From DASPPM01 sp052143835 (GTDB lineage: Bacteria > Pseudomonadota > Alphaproteobacteria > JACZXZ01): 64,000 bases of DNA. The translations under genes and the position numbers were made by a program. The notes beneath the pieces are model-generated. The model searched no databases and was not told where the DNA came from. It worked only from the letters and a program-made list of their open reading frames with translations. Shown here in pieces: positions 51,739 through 60,760 of this stretch. Position 1 is the stretch's first letter. The number at the start of each line of letters is the position of its first letter. The stretch is taken from NCBI GenBank assembly GCA_052143835.1, contig JBKQRV010000028.1, forward strand, positions 19,717-83,716. The letters run 5' to 3'.

Positions 51739-51812
51739 CTGGATTGCTTCGCCTTCGGCTCGCAATGACGACGTCGTCAATGCGAGGAGGCGAAGCCGAC
51801 GAAGCAATCCAG
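51739..51812. repeat. Interspersed palindromic (REP-like) element
   Basis: CTGGATTGCTTCG (51739-51751) is exactly complementary to CGAAGCAATCCAG (51800-51812), with a central palindrome TGACGACGTCGTCA. It shares words with the 21579-21680 element. It sits between the convergent lactate permease and ThDP enzyme genes and may help terminate both. Confidence 0.75.
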
Positions 51813-51819
51813 CTCGGCC

Positions 51820-53451
51820 CTAGCGCGCGCCGCGCAGGCGCGAGCGGTAGATCATGTGCCAGGGGTCGGGCATTTCGCCGACCGGGACCTCGATGAGCGT
51901 GACGCCGCGCCGCTTGAGGGCGGCGTTGAGCTCCTTGCGCAAGCCCGCGGGGCTCGAGGTGCGCACGCCTGCGACCCCGAAGCTCTCAGCCATTTTGGCG
52001 AACTGGGGGTTCTTGAGCTCGACGGCGATGAGGCGGTTGCCGTAATCCTGCTTCTGGATGCGCCGGACATTGCCGAAAGCGCCATCCGCGAACACGATTG
52101 CGACGACGTCGATGCCGTGGAGGACAGCACTCGCGAGCTCCTGGGCGTTGTAGAGGAAGCCGCCGTCGCCAGAGATCGACACCACGGGCGTCGCCGGTTT
52201 CGCCAGTTTGGCGCCGAGTGCGGTCGGAAAGCCGTAGCCGAGGGTGCCCTGGTAGCCGCTGTTGAGCAAGGTGCGCGGCCGGTAGGTGGGATAGGCGAGG
52301 CGCGCCACGTAGCCGACCTGGGTGAGCTCGTCGACGAGGATGCCGTCCTCGGGGAGCTCGGCGCGGATCGCGGCCAGATATTCGATCTGCGGGCTGAGCC
52401 ACGCGCATTCGCGCGCGAGCCGCCCCTTGAGCCGGTCGAGCTCCTCCTTGCGCGAGGCGCGTTTGCGGTTCTGCCGCTGTAGCGCATCGTGGAGGACCGC
52501 GAGGGCCGCCTTCGCGTCGGCGACGATGCCGACCGCGGGCTTGGCATAACGCGCGATCTCGACGGGGTCGATGTCGATGCGGACGATCTTGAGCGTGTCG
52601 TCGAGGCCCCACAGCATCTGCGGATGCTGGAGACGCGTGCCGACCGCGAGCACCACGTCGGTCTCCCGCCACAGCTCGTAGCCGGCAAGGGCGGTGTGCG
52701 CGAGGTAATGGCGGTCGTCCACGATGCCGCGCCCCGCGCAATTGGCGATCACGGGGGCTTGAAGCGTCTCGGCCACGGCAAGGAGGGCCTCACCCGCCTC
52801 GATCGCACCTCCGCCCACGAAGATGAGCGGCCGCTCCGCCTGGCCCAGGAGCTCGGCCGCTTTCTCGATGAGCGCCGGATCGGGCGGCGCCGGCGCCTCC
52901 GCTTGCGCGGCGGCGGGCAGGGTCAGCTCCGTCTCGAGCGCCAGCACGTCGAGCGGCACCTCGATGCCGACCGGGCGCTGCCGGCCGGCGCCGAGCTCGC
53001 GGAACGCCTCGTTCATGAGCCGGCCCACATGGGTCGGATGCTCGATGCGCGCGGCCCATTTGGTGAGGCCCTTGAGGATCGCGAGCTGGTCGGGAATCTC
53101 GTGCAACATGCCGAAGCCGCGTCCGATCAGGTGCGAGGGGATTTGGCCGCTCAGGCACAACACCGGCGTCCCCGTGGCGTAGGCGGTCGAGAGTGCTGCC
53201 GTGGTGTTGAGGAGCCCGGGGCCCGGCACCACCGCGTAGGCGCCGACCCTGCCGCTCGCTCGCGCGTAGCCGAACGCCATGTAGGCGGCCCCCTGCTCGT
53301 GCCGAGGGTGGACGGTACGGATGGCGTCGCCGGCGTCGTAAAGGGCCGCGAAGAGCGCGTCGTTCTGCACGCCCGGCAGGGCAAAGAGCGTGTCGATCCC
53401 GTGCCGGCGCAGCATCTCGACCAGGGCCGCCCCGCCCGTCATTCGCGTCAT
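51820..53451 (-). CDS. Thiamine pyrophosphate-dependent enzyme, acetolactate synthase/benzoylformate decarboxylase-like
   Basis: The protein has 543 residues from the ATG at 53451 with AAGAGGGAA upstream. It has the three-domain POX fold: the N-terminal ThDP domain has GIDTLFALPGVQNDALFAAL and the catalytic Glu in VHPRHEQGAAYMAFGYARASG; the central domain has RPLIFVGGGAIEAGEALLAV; the C-terminal domain has SISGDGGFLYNAQELASAV...ADGAFGNVRRIQ, the metal-ThDP motif. It acts on 2-oxo acids (decarboxylation or carboligation). It is not a biosynthetic IlvB: no small subunit follows and the sequence lacks the IlvB FAD arm features I would expect. Substrate open. Confidence 0.9.
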   Translation of the reverse strand: MTRMTGGAALVEMLRRHGIDTLFALPGVQNDALFAALYDAGDAIRTVHPRHEQGAAYMAFGYARASGRVGAYAVVPGPGLLNTTAALSTAYATGTPVLCLSGQIPSHLIGRGFGMLHEIPDQLAILKGLTKWAARIEHPTHVGRLMNEAFRELGAGRQRPVGIEVPLDVLALETELTLPAAAQAEAPAPPDPALIEKAAELLGQAERPLIFVGGGAIEAGEALLAVAETLQAPVIANCAGRGIVDDRHYLAHTALAGYELWRETDVVLAVGTRLQHPQMLWGLDDTLKIVRIDIDPVEIARYAKPAVGIVADAKAALAVLHDALQRQNRKRASRKEELDRLKGRLARECAWLSPQIEYLAAIRAELPEDGILVDELTQVGYVARLAYPTYRPRTLLNSGYQGTLGYGFPTALGAKLAKPATPVVSISGDGGFLYNAQELASAVLHGIDVVAIVFADGAFGNVRRIQKQDYGNRLIAVELKNPQFAKMAESFGVAGVRTSSPAGLRKELNAALKRRGVTLIEVPVGEMPDPWHMIYRSRLRGAR

Positions 53452-53609
53452 CGCTTGTTCCCTCTTCAAGGCCGCGCCGGATAAGGCGCAGGGTCTCCGG
53501 GCACTGCACCCGGTCTCGGCTCGGCACACTAGCAGGAAGGGTGCATCTGTCGAGGGGCTCCCGCCACGGCGGCCGCTGCCATTGACCGTGCGGGGAGGCT
53601 CCCCTATCC

Positions 53610-54236
53610 ATGGGCTCCGAGAGCCATTTCGCTCATTCATGGGGCGGTTCCTTGTCCGAGCTCGGCCACATCCTTTACGACTGGTTCGGCCTCAATCGGG
53701 CGCTCTTCCGGCTGATCAACGGGATGCATGGGGCGCTTTGGGACCACCTCATGCAGGCAACGAGTGCCGCCGCCGACAGCGCCAATTTCGCCTGGTACAT
53801 GGCGGCGATCCTGCTGCTCGCGCGCGCCACGCCGCGCCTCGTCTCGACGCAAAACGTCTTCGTCTTCGGCATCGGATTTCCCATCGTCAATGTCATCGTG
53901 AGCGCGCTCAAGGCGGCGACCGCCATGCCGCGGCCCGCACTTTCGCTCGGCGAGCAGGCGCTGACGCTGCTCGGCCGGCAGGAGGGCGGCGGCGCCTTCC
54001 CTTCGGACCATGTGGCCTTCGCGGGCCTGCTCGCCGCCGCGCTGTCCTCGGGAGCCCCGGCACTCCTGCGCTGGATACTCTGGACCTTCGCCATCCTCGT
54101 GGGGCTTGCGCGCGTCTCGCTCGGCGCCCATTTCCCCGTCGATGCGGTGGGCGGAGCGCTGGTCGGGGCGGGCGTGGCGCTTGTGATTCGCGCCCTTCTC
54201 ATGTATTGGGGGGGTGCGGGGCGTAGGTCCGGCTAG
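53610..54236 (+). CDS. PAP2-family phosphatase, undecaprenyl-diphosphatase-like
   Basis: The protein has 208 residues with GGGGAGG before the ATG at 53610. The PAP2 signature is KAATAMPRPAL (motif 1), GAFPSDHVAFAG (motif 2) and ARVSLGAHFPVDAVGG (motif 3), with about five membrane helices and catalytic His in PSDH and GAHFP. The BcrC-like group dephosphorylates undecaprenyl diphosphate on the periplasmic side, recycling the peptidoglycan carrier lipid. It is divergent from the ThDP enzyme gene and lies upstream of the RND efflux pair; no operon link is required. Confidence 0.92.
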   Translation: MGSESHFAHSWGGSLSELGHILYDWFGLNRALFRLINGMHGALWDHLMQATSAAADSANFAWYMAAILLLARATPRLVSTQNVFVFGIGFPIVNVIVSALKAATAMPRPALSLGEQALTLLGRQEGGGAFPSDHVAFAGLLAAALSSGAPALLRWILWTFAILVGLARVSLGAHFPVDAVGGALVGAGVALVIRALLMYWGGAGRRSG

Positions 54237-54416
54237 CCGAGGACGCGAAGAGCAAAAACGAAGCGACGTCCTGCGCCGGATTTCCCAATGAGCGCCGTAT
54301 GTTATCGGGAGTCGGGCGATCGCGGTCGGGAACGGCGGGTTGCCGATTTCGAGCTCGCTCCCATCGCCACATGGTCAGTGGATTTCGCGCGGATTAGAGG
54401 CATTCGGAACGAGGGG

Positions 54417-55556
54417 ATGAAGTTACGACGCACTCTCGTGCTCGGCGTGGCGGCCCTCCTGGTCGTCGCCGGCGCCTATTACTATTTCGGCGCCTACCAG
54501 AGCCCTCGCTCGGCGACGCAGGCACAGGCGGCAACCGCCGGGGCCGCTCCCGCCCCGGTCGTCGTGGCGGCGGTCGCCCAGGCGAGCGTGCCGGTCGTGC
54601 TCAGCACCATCGGCAACGTCCAGCAGTATACGACCGTGTCGGTCAAGTCGCTCGTCGACGGCCAGATCTTCAAGGCCGGCTTCCAGGAGGGACAATACGT
54701 CCATCGCGGCGATCTTCTCTTCCAGATCGATCCGCGCCCCTTCCAGGCCGCGTTGCAACAGGCGCAGGCGAACCTCGAGCGCGACAAGGCGCAGGCGGTG
54801 CGCGCGGACCTCGATCTCAAGCGCTATGCCGAGCTCTCGAAGAAAGAGTGGTCCTCGCAGCAGCAGTTCGAGCAGGCGCGCGCCACCGCCGACAGCGCGC
54901 ACGCGAGCGTGCTCGCGGACCAGGCCGCGATCGATCAGGCCAAGCTCAACATCGAGTACAGCCAGATCCGCTCGCCTATCGACGGGCGCACCGGAAACAT
55001 GCTGATCAACGTCGGCAATGTGGTGAAGGCCAACGACACGGTCGCCCTCGTCATGATCAACCAGACGCGGCCGATCTACGTCTCCTTCTCCATTCCCCAG
55101 CAGAACCTGCCCGATGTGAGACAGCGGATGGCGGCGGAGACGCTCCAAATCGAGGTGACGATTCCCGGCGATCCGAGGCCGGCCGAGCGCGGCGACATCA
55201 CCTTCATCAACAATCAGGTCGATGTCACGACCGGGACCATTCAGCTCAAGGCGACCTTCCCCAACGCGGATGACCGTCTGGTGCCCGGGCAGTTCGTCAA
55301 CGTGGCGATGATCTTGAACACGATGGCGAACGCGCTGGTGGTGCCCTCGCAGGCGGTGCAGAGCGGCCAGAAGGGCACCTACGTCTATGTCGTCAAGCCG
55401 GACAAGACGGTCGAGGAGCGTGCCGTCGAGGTCGGGCCGCAGCAGCAGAACACCTCGGTGATCACCAAGGGGCTGAGCGCGGGCGAGCTGGTGGTGACCG
55501 ACGGGATACTTCGCCTCTTCCCCGGCGCCAAGGTCGAAGTGAGGAGTGCGGGCTGA
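54417..55556 (+). CDS. RND efflux periplasmic adaptor (membrane fusion) protein
   Basis: The protein has 379 residues from the ATG at 54417 (MKLRRTLVLGVAALLVVAGAYYYF), with one N-terminal anchor helix. The HlyD/AcrA order is clear: barrel-sandwich half TIGNVQQYTTVSVKSLVDGQI, RGDLLFQIDPRPFQAALQQAQANLERDKAQ leading to the alpha-hairpin, LNIEYSQIRSPIDGRTGNM, then the beta-barrel and membrane-proximal domain (VPSQAVQSGQKGTYVYVV). It links the inner-membrane pump to an outer-membrane channel, not encoded here. The permease gene starts 16 bp after its stop. Confidence 0.95.
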   Translation: MKLRRTLVLGVAALLVVAGAYYYFGAYQSPRSATQAQAATAGAAPAPVVVAAVAQASVPVVLSTIGNVQQYTTVSVKSLVDGQIFKAGFQEGQYVHRGDLLFQIDPRPFQAALQQAQANLERDKAQAVRADLDLKRYAELSKKEWSSQQQFEQARATADSAHASVLADQAAIDQAKLNIEYSQIRSPIDGRTGNMLINVGNVVKANDTVALVMINQTRPIYVSFSIPQQNLPDVRQRMAAETLQIEVTIPGDPRPAERGDITFINNQVDVTTGTIQLKATFPNADDRLVPGQFVNVAMILNTMANALVVPSQAVQSGQKGTYVYVVKPDKTVEERAVEVGPQQQNTSVITKGLSAGELVVTDGILRLFPGAKVEVRSAG

Positions 55557-55572
55557 TGGCGCGGAGCCCGAG

Positions 55573-58500
55573 ATGAACCTCCCCGCGCTCTGCATCCGCA
55601 AGCCCATCGCCACGACGCTGATCATGGCGGGTGCGGTGGTTTTCGGCATGGTCGCCTACCGCTCGCTCCCGGTCAACGAGCTGCCGACCGTCGATTTCCC
55701 CACGATTTCGGTGACAGCACAAGTGCCGGGCGCGAACCCGGAGACCATGGCCTCCTCGGTCGCCACCCCGCTCGAGGGCCAGTTTTCGACCATCGCCGGG
55801 CTCGACAACATGAGCTCGACGAGCTCGCTCGGCCAGACCCAGGTCACCTTGCAATTCTCGCTCGAGCGCAATATCGACGCCGCCGCGCAGGACGTGCAGG
55901 CGGCGATCACGGCCGCGGCCAAGCTGCTGCCGCCGAACATGCCGAGCCCGCCGACCTTCCGCAAGGTCAACCCGGCCGACTTCCCGATCCTCTATTTGGC
56001 GCTCAGCTCGCCCACCCTTCCGCTTTCGGAGGTGGACAAATACGCCGAGACCATCCTCGCGCAGCGCCTTTCGATGGTGAGCGGGGTCGCCCAGGTCAAC
56101 GTCTACGGCTCGCAGAAGTACGCGGTCCGCGTGCAGGTCGATCCCGACGCGCTCGCCAGCCGCAACCTCGGGCTCGACGAGGTCCTCAAGGCGGTCCAGG
56201 CCGGCAACGTCAATGAGCCGATCGGCACCGTCAACGGGCCCAATCAGTCGATGACGATCCAGGCGAACGGTCAGCTGATGAGCGCTTCGGCCTACATGGA
56301 CCAAGTGGCGCTCTATCGCAATGGCGCGCCGATCCGCTACAAGGACCTCGGCCGGGTCATCGACAGCGTCGAGAACACCAAGGTCGCGGGCTGGTACAAT
56401 GGCCACCGTGCCGTCGTGCTCGCCATCCAGCGCCAGCCCGGCACCAACACGATCGCGGTGGTGGATGCGATCATGGCGGTGCTGCCTTCCTTCCAGGCGC
56501 ATCTGCCCGCCGCCGTCAGCCTCGACGTCCTCTACGACCGCTCGCAGTCCATTCGCGCCTCCGTCGACGACGTGCAGTTCACGCTCCTGCTCGCGGCCTG
56601 CCTCGTGGTGATGGTGATCTTCGTCTTCTTGCGCAATCTCTCGGCCACCATCATCCCGTCGTTGGCGCTGCCGATCTCGGTGATCGGTACCTTCGCCGTG
56701 ATGTTTGCCATGGGCTACAGTCTCGACAATCTGTCGCTGTTGGCGCTCACGCTCTCGGTCGGCTTCGTGGTCGACGATGCCATCGTCATGCTCGAGAACA
56801 TCGTGCGCCACATCGAGCAGGGCGAGAAGCCGCTCGAGGCGGCCTTCAAGGGCTCGAAGGAGATCGGCTTCACCATCCTCTCGATGACGATCTCGCTCGC
56901 CGCCGTGTTCATTCCCGTGCTGTTCATGGGCGGCATCGTGGGCCGGCTCCTGCACGAATTCGCCGTCACCATCTGTGCGGCGATCGGCGTCTCCGGCATC
57001 GTGTCGCTGACGCTTACTCCGATGATGTGCAGCCGCTTCGTCCGCCACCATGGTGCGGCCGAGCATAACCGGCTCTACCGCGTCACCGAGAGGGGATTCG
57101 GCGCACTCATCGCCGGCTATGGGAAGTCGCTCAAGTGGTGCCTCGACCACAAGCCGGTCATGCTGGTGGTCTTCGTCGGTACCCTGGTGGCGAGCGGCTA
57201 CCTGTTCGTCAAGATACCCAAGGACTTCCTCCCCAGCGTCGATACCGACCAGGTGATCGCCTTCACCGAGGGCTCGCTCGACGCCTCCTTCGATGCCCAG
57301 GTGCGCAACCAGCAGAAGCTGGCGGCGATCGTCGGCGCCGATCCCAACACCCAGCGATACATGTCCTTCGTGGGAGCTTCCGGGCCGCGGCCGACCGCCA
57401 ACTCCGGAACGCTTTTCGTCAGGCTCAAGCCGCGCGCCCAGCGCGCGCTGAGCGCCGACCAGATCGCCCAGGAATTGCGCACCAAGCTTGGCGGCGTGCC
57501 GGGCATCAAGGTCTACGTTCAGGTCCCGCCGAGCATCAACATCGGCGGCCATCTCACCAAGGCGCAGTACCAATATACGCTGCAGGACATCGACCTCCCC
57601 GAGCTCTACGCGAGCGCCACCAAGTTCCTCGACGAGCTGCGCAAGCAGCCGGGCTTCATCGACGTCAACAGCGACATGCAGATCGCGAGCCCGCAGCTTG
57701 TGGTCAACATCGATCGCGACAAGGCGGCGGTGCTCGGCGTCACCGCGCAGCAGGTCGAGGACGCGCTCGGTGCGGCCTTCAGCTCGGAGCAGATCTCCAC
57801 CATCTACACCTCGCTCGATCAGTATCAGGTGATCCTCGAGCTTTTGGACAAATACCAGGCCGATCCGACCTCGCTCTCGCGCCTCTACATCCGCTCGGCG
57901 AACGGGCCGCTCGTGCCGCTCGACGCCGCGGCGACGATCGGCCGCGGCGTCGGTCCGCTCACGATCAACCATCTGGGCCAGCTGCCTGCGGTCACGGTCT
58001 CCTTCAATCTGGCACCCGACATGTCGCTCGGCACGGCGGTGCAGCAGATTCAGCGCCTCGAGCGCCAGGTCGCCATGCCGGCGGGCGTGAGCACCAGCTT
58101 CCAGGGCACCGCCCAAGCGTTCCAGGCGTCGCTCCAGGGCCTCGGCATCCTGCTCCTCATGGCGATCGTCGTGGTCTATATCGTGCTCGGCGTGCTCTAC
58201 GAGAGCTTCATCCATCCCTTCACGATTCTCTCGGGCCTGCCGTCGGCCGCGGTGGGCGCCCTCCTCACGCTCATGCTCTTCAACGTGACGCTCAGCCTCT
58301 ACGCCTTCGTCGGCATCATCATGCTGGTCGGCATCGTCAAGAAGAATGCGATCATGATGATCGACTTCGCGCTCGAGCGGCAGCGCGGCGAGGGCATGAG
58401 CCCATCCGAGGCGATCTACCAGGCCTGCCTCATCCGTTTCCGCCCGATCATGATGACGACGATGGCGGCACTCATGGGCACCTTGCCGATAGCGCTCGGC

Positions 58501-58770
58501 TTCGGCGCCGGCTCGGAGGCGCGCCGCCCGCTCGGCCTTTCGGTGGTCGGCGGGCTCATGCTCTCGCAGCTCCTCACCCTCTATCTGACGCCGGTGATCT
58601 ACATCTACCTCGACCAGCTCCAGCACGTGCGGCTCTTCGCGCGCCGCCGCCCTGCGGCAGCGCCCGCCGCCCCCGGCGATTATGAGGCGCTCGGGATCGC
58701 CGCGGCGGACGCGGATGGCGTTCCGGCTGAGGAGCATGCAGCGGGAGGATCGCGCAAGGCCGCGGGCTGA
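55573..58770 (+). CDS. RND multidrug efflux permease (MdtB/MdtC-like)
   Basis: The protein has 1,065 residues from the ATG at 55573 (MNLPALCIRKPIATTLIMAG). It is a typical HAE1 RND protein: 12 helices in two pseudo-repeats, periplasmic loops after TM1 and TM7, LPVNELPTVDFPTISVTAQVPGANPE at the first loop, and the proton-relay helix VGFVVDDAIVMLENIVRHIE with paired Asp residues near 405. The second half has VGIVKKNAIMMIDFALERQR and RFRPIMMTTMAALMGTLPIALGFG. The TVDFPT and MdtB/C-like features suggest a multidrug or bile-type exporter. Proton-driven, inner membrane, partner of the preceding adaptor. Confidence 0.96.
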   Translation: MNLPALCIRKPIATTLIMAGAVVFGMVAYRSLPVNELPTVDFPTISVTAQVPGANPETMASSVATPLEGQFSTIAGLDNMSSTSSLGQTQVTLQFSLERNIDAAAQDVQAAITAAAKLLPPNMPSPPTFRKVNPADFPILYLALSSPTLPLSEVDKYAETILAQRLSMVSGVAQVNVYGSQKYAVRVQVDPDALASRNLGLDEVLKAVQAGNVNEPIGTVNGPNQSMTIQANGQLMSASAYMDQVALYRNGAPIRYKDLGRVIDSVENTKVAGWYNGHRAVVLAIQRQPGTNTIAVVDAIMAVLPSFQAHLPAAVSLDVLYDRSQSIRASVDDVQFTLLLAACLVVMVIFVFLRNLSATIIPSLALPISVIGTFAVMFAMGYSLDNLSLLALTLSVGFVVDDAIVMLENIVRHIEQGEKPLEAAFKGSKEIGFTILSMTISLAAVFIPVLFMGGIVGRLLHEFAVTICAAIGVSGIVSLTLTPMMCSRFVRHHGAAEHNRLYRVTERGFGALIAGYGKSLKWCLDHKPVMLVVFVGTLVASGYLFVKIPKDFLPSVDTDQVIAFTEGSLDASFDAQVRNQQKLAAIVGADPNTQRYMSFVGASGPRPTANSGTLFVRLKPRAQRALSADQIAQELRTKLGGVPGIKVYVQVPPSINIGGHLTKAQYQYTLQDIDLPELYASATKFLDELRKQPGFIDVNSDMQIASPQLVVNIDRDKAAVLGVTAQQVEDALGAAFSSEQISTIYTSLDQYQVILELLDKYQADPTSLSRLYIRSANGPLVPLDAAATIGRGVGPLTINHLGQLPAVTVSFNLAPDMSLGTAVQQIQRLERQVAMPAGVSTSFQGTAQAFQASLQGLGILLLMAIVVVYIVLGVLYESFIHPFTILSGLPSAAVGALLTLMLFNVTLSLYAFVGIIMLVGIVKKNAIMMIDFALERQRGEGMSPSEAIYQACLIRFRPIMMTTMAALMGTLPIALGFGAGSEARRPLGLSVVGGLMLSQLLTLYLTPVIYIYLDQLQHVRLFARRRPAAAPAAPGDYEALGIAAADADGVPAEEHAAGGSRKAAG

Positions 58771-59020
58771 TTGCGAGGCTTGGCAACAAATGCCGGCCGC
58801 GGGCTTAGCAATTGCCGGGGCCGGACCAAGCCGATCCGAAATCTGCGCGGCGGCACCAAGAACCCCCTTTATCTCGCACCCGCATTTCCCTATATGGGCG
58901 GGTACAAACGATTCGCGGCCCGGAATGGCGTTCATGCCGTCCCGGCGGGGGCTGCGTCGTTCGGCGAAGGCGGGCGGCCCGCAGAAGAAATCGGAGTTGA
59001 GCAGCCATGGTTGCGCCGGC

Positions 59021-59959
59021 ATGATCGAAGTTCAATCGCTCACCAAGCGCTTCGGGCCGATCGTGGCCGTCGACAACGTGAGCTTCGCGGTGGGGCGGGG
59101 GGAGGTGCTCGGCTTCCTCGGGCCCAACGGCGCCGGGAAATCGACGACCATGAGGATGATCGCCGGCTTCTTGACGCCCACCAGCGGGTCGGCCAAGGTG
59201 TGCGGCTTCGATGTCCTCGAGCAGCCGATCGAGGTCAAGGCGCGCATCGGCTATTTGCCCGAGGGTGCGCCGCTTTACGCCGACATGACGCCCAAGAGCT
59301 TTCTCGCCTTCGTCGCCGCGGCGCGCGGGTACCGTGGAGACGAGGCGAAGCGGCGCATCGCCGCCGCCGCCGAGCAGACCCAGATCTTCACGGTGTTCGA
59401 CCGGCCGATCGACACGCTGTCCAAGGGCTACAAGCGCCGCGTCGGGCTGGCGCAGGCGCTTCTGCACGATCCCGAGGTCCTCATCCTCGACGAGCCGACC
59501 GATGGCCTCGACCCCAACCAGAAGCACGAGGTGCGCTCGCTCATCCGCGAGATGGCGCCGCGCAAGACCACCGTCATCTCGACGCATCTGCTCGACGAGG
59601 TGAGCGCGGTCTGTACCCGCGCGATCGTGATCGCGGGCGGCAGGCTGGTCATCGACTCCACACCCGACGCGCTCGAGGCGCGCTCGCGGCTCCACAACGC
59701 GATCTCGCTCAAGCTCAGCGGCCTTTCGCTCGCCGACGCGCGGCGCGATCTTGCGACCGTCCCCGGCGTCGGCGCCGTCGATGCGCTCGAGACGGCGGAG
59801 GCGGGCATCGCTTTGCGGCTCTATGCCGAGGGCGGGCGGCCGATCATCACCGAGGTGAGCCGCTTCGTCCACGCGCGCGGCTGGGCGGTCGAGGAGATCC
59901 ACGTCGAGCAGGGCCAGCTCGACGAGGTGTTTCGCGAGATCACCACGGGACAAGGCTGA
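59021..59959 (+). CDS. ABC transporter ATP-binding protein, GldA/NosF-like
   Basis: The protein has 312 residues from the ATG at 59021 (MIEVQSLTKRFGPIVAVDNV). Walker A is GPNGAGKSTTMRMIAGF, the signature LSKGYKRRVGLAQAL, Walker B VLILDEPTDGLDPNQ and the H-loop TVISTHLLDEV. A C-terminal extension of about 90 residues (SLKLSGLSLADARRDLATV...IHVEQGQLDEVFREIT) is typical of ABC-2 exporter ATPases. The next three genes encode the permease, a GldG-like protein and a DUF4340 protein, all within about 40 bp of each other. This operon type (Gld family) occurs in many non-gliding proteobacteria and its cargo there is unknown. Confidence 0.93.
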   Translation: MIEVQSLTKRFGPIVAVDNVSFAVGRGEVLGFLGPNGAGKSTTMRMIAGFLTPTSGSAKVCGFDVLEQPIEVKARIGYLPEGAPLYADMTPKSFLAFVAAARGYRGDEAKRRIAAAAEQTQIFTVFDRPIDTLSKGYKRRVGLAQALLHDPEVLILDEPTDGLDPNQKHEVRSLIREMAPRKTTVISTHLLDEVSAVCTRAIVIAGGRLVIDSTPDALEARSRLHNAISLKLSGLSLADARRDLATVPGVGAVDALETAEAGIALRLYAEGGRPIITEVSRFVHARGWAVEEIHVEQGQLDEVFREITTGQG

Positions 59960-59998
59960 CGAGCGCCGGCGCAGCCCGGCTTGACGAAGGGAGCATCG

Positions 59999-60742
59999 AT
60001 GAGAGGGATGCGCAACGTCTACGTGGTGTTCCGCCGCGAGTTCGCCGCTTATTTCACCACGCCCTTGGCCTATGTCTTCCTCGTCGTGTTCCTGGCGCTG
60101 GCGGGTGCCTTGACCTTTTACATCGGCAACTTCTTCGAGCGCGAGCAGGCAGACCTCGAGCCGTTCTTCACCTTCCATCCCTGGCTCTACCTCTTCCTCA
60201 TCCCGGCGATCTCGATGCGTCTTTGGGCGGAGGAGCGCAAGACGGGGACGGCCGAGCTCCTCTTGACCCTGCCGATTTCGATCCCCGAGGCCGTGCTCGG
60301 TAAATTCTTCGCCGCCTGGGCCTTCACCGCGGTCGCCCTCGCGCTGACCTTTCCCATCTGGATCTCCGTCAATGTGCTCGGCCGGCCCGACAACGGGGTC
60401 ATCGTGGCGGGCTATCTCGGCAGCTTCGTCATGGCGGGAGCCTTCCTCGCGGTCGGCTCCTGCATGTCCGCGCTGACCAAGAATCAGGTGATCGCCTTCG
60501 TGCTCGCGTGCGCCGCCTGCTTTCTCTTCATCCTCTCCGGCACGCCCTTGGTGCTCGGCTTCGCGCAGAGCTGGCTGCCGCAGGTGCTGGTCGACGCCGT
60601 CGCCTCGTTCAGCTTCCTCACCCATTTCAATGCGATCAAGAAGGGCGTCATCGATCTCCGGGACGTCATCTTCCTGGCCTCCCTCATAACGCTCTTCCTC
60701 TATGCGAACGTGGTTCTGGTCGATCTCAAGAAATCGGCATGA
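59999..60742 (+). CDS. ABC-2 type permease, GldF-like
   Basis: The protein has 247 residues; AAGGGAG precedes the ATG at 59999. NVYVVFRREFAAYFTTPLAYVFLVVFLALAGALTFY is a standard start of GldF/NosY-type permeases, followed by LFLIPAISMRLWAEERKTGTAELLLTLPIS, the coupling-helix region that contacts the ATPase. Six transmembrane helices are predicted. It forms the membrane channel of the exporter together with the upstream ATPase and downstream GldG-like protein. Confidence 0.93.
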   Translation: MRGMRNVYVVFRREFAAYFTTPLAYVFLVVFLALAGALTFYIGNFFEREQADLEPFFTFHPWLYLFLIPAISMRLWAEERKTGTAELLLTLPISIPEAVLGKFFAAWAFTAVALALTFPIWISVNVLGRPDNGVIVAGYLGSFVMAGAFLAVGSCMSALTKNQVIAFVLACAACFLFILSGTPLVLGFAQSWLPQVLVDAVASFSFLTHFNAIKKGVIDLRDVIFLASLITLFLYANVVLVDLKKSA

Positions 60743-60760
60743 TCGAATGGGCTCAAAACC

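Noticed and set aside
55462..59022. 1,186-codon minus-strand frame opposite the RND permease
   Set aside because: Same shadow composition, while the plus strand is an unmistakable RND pump.
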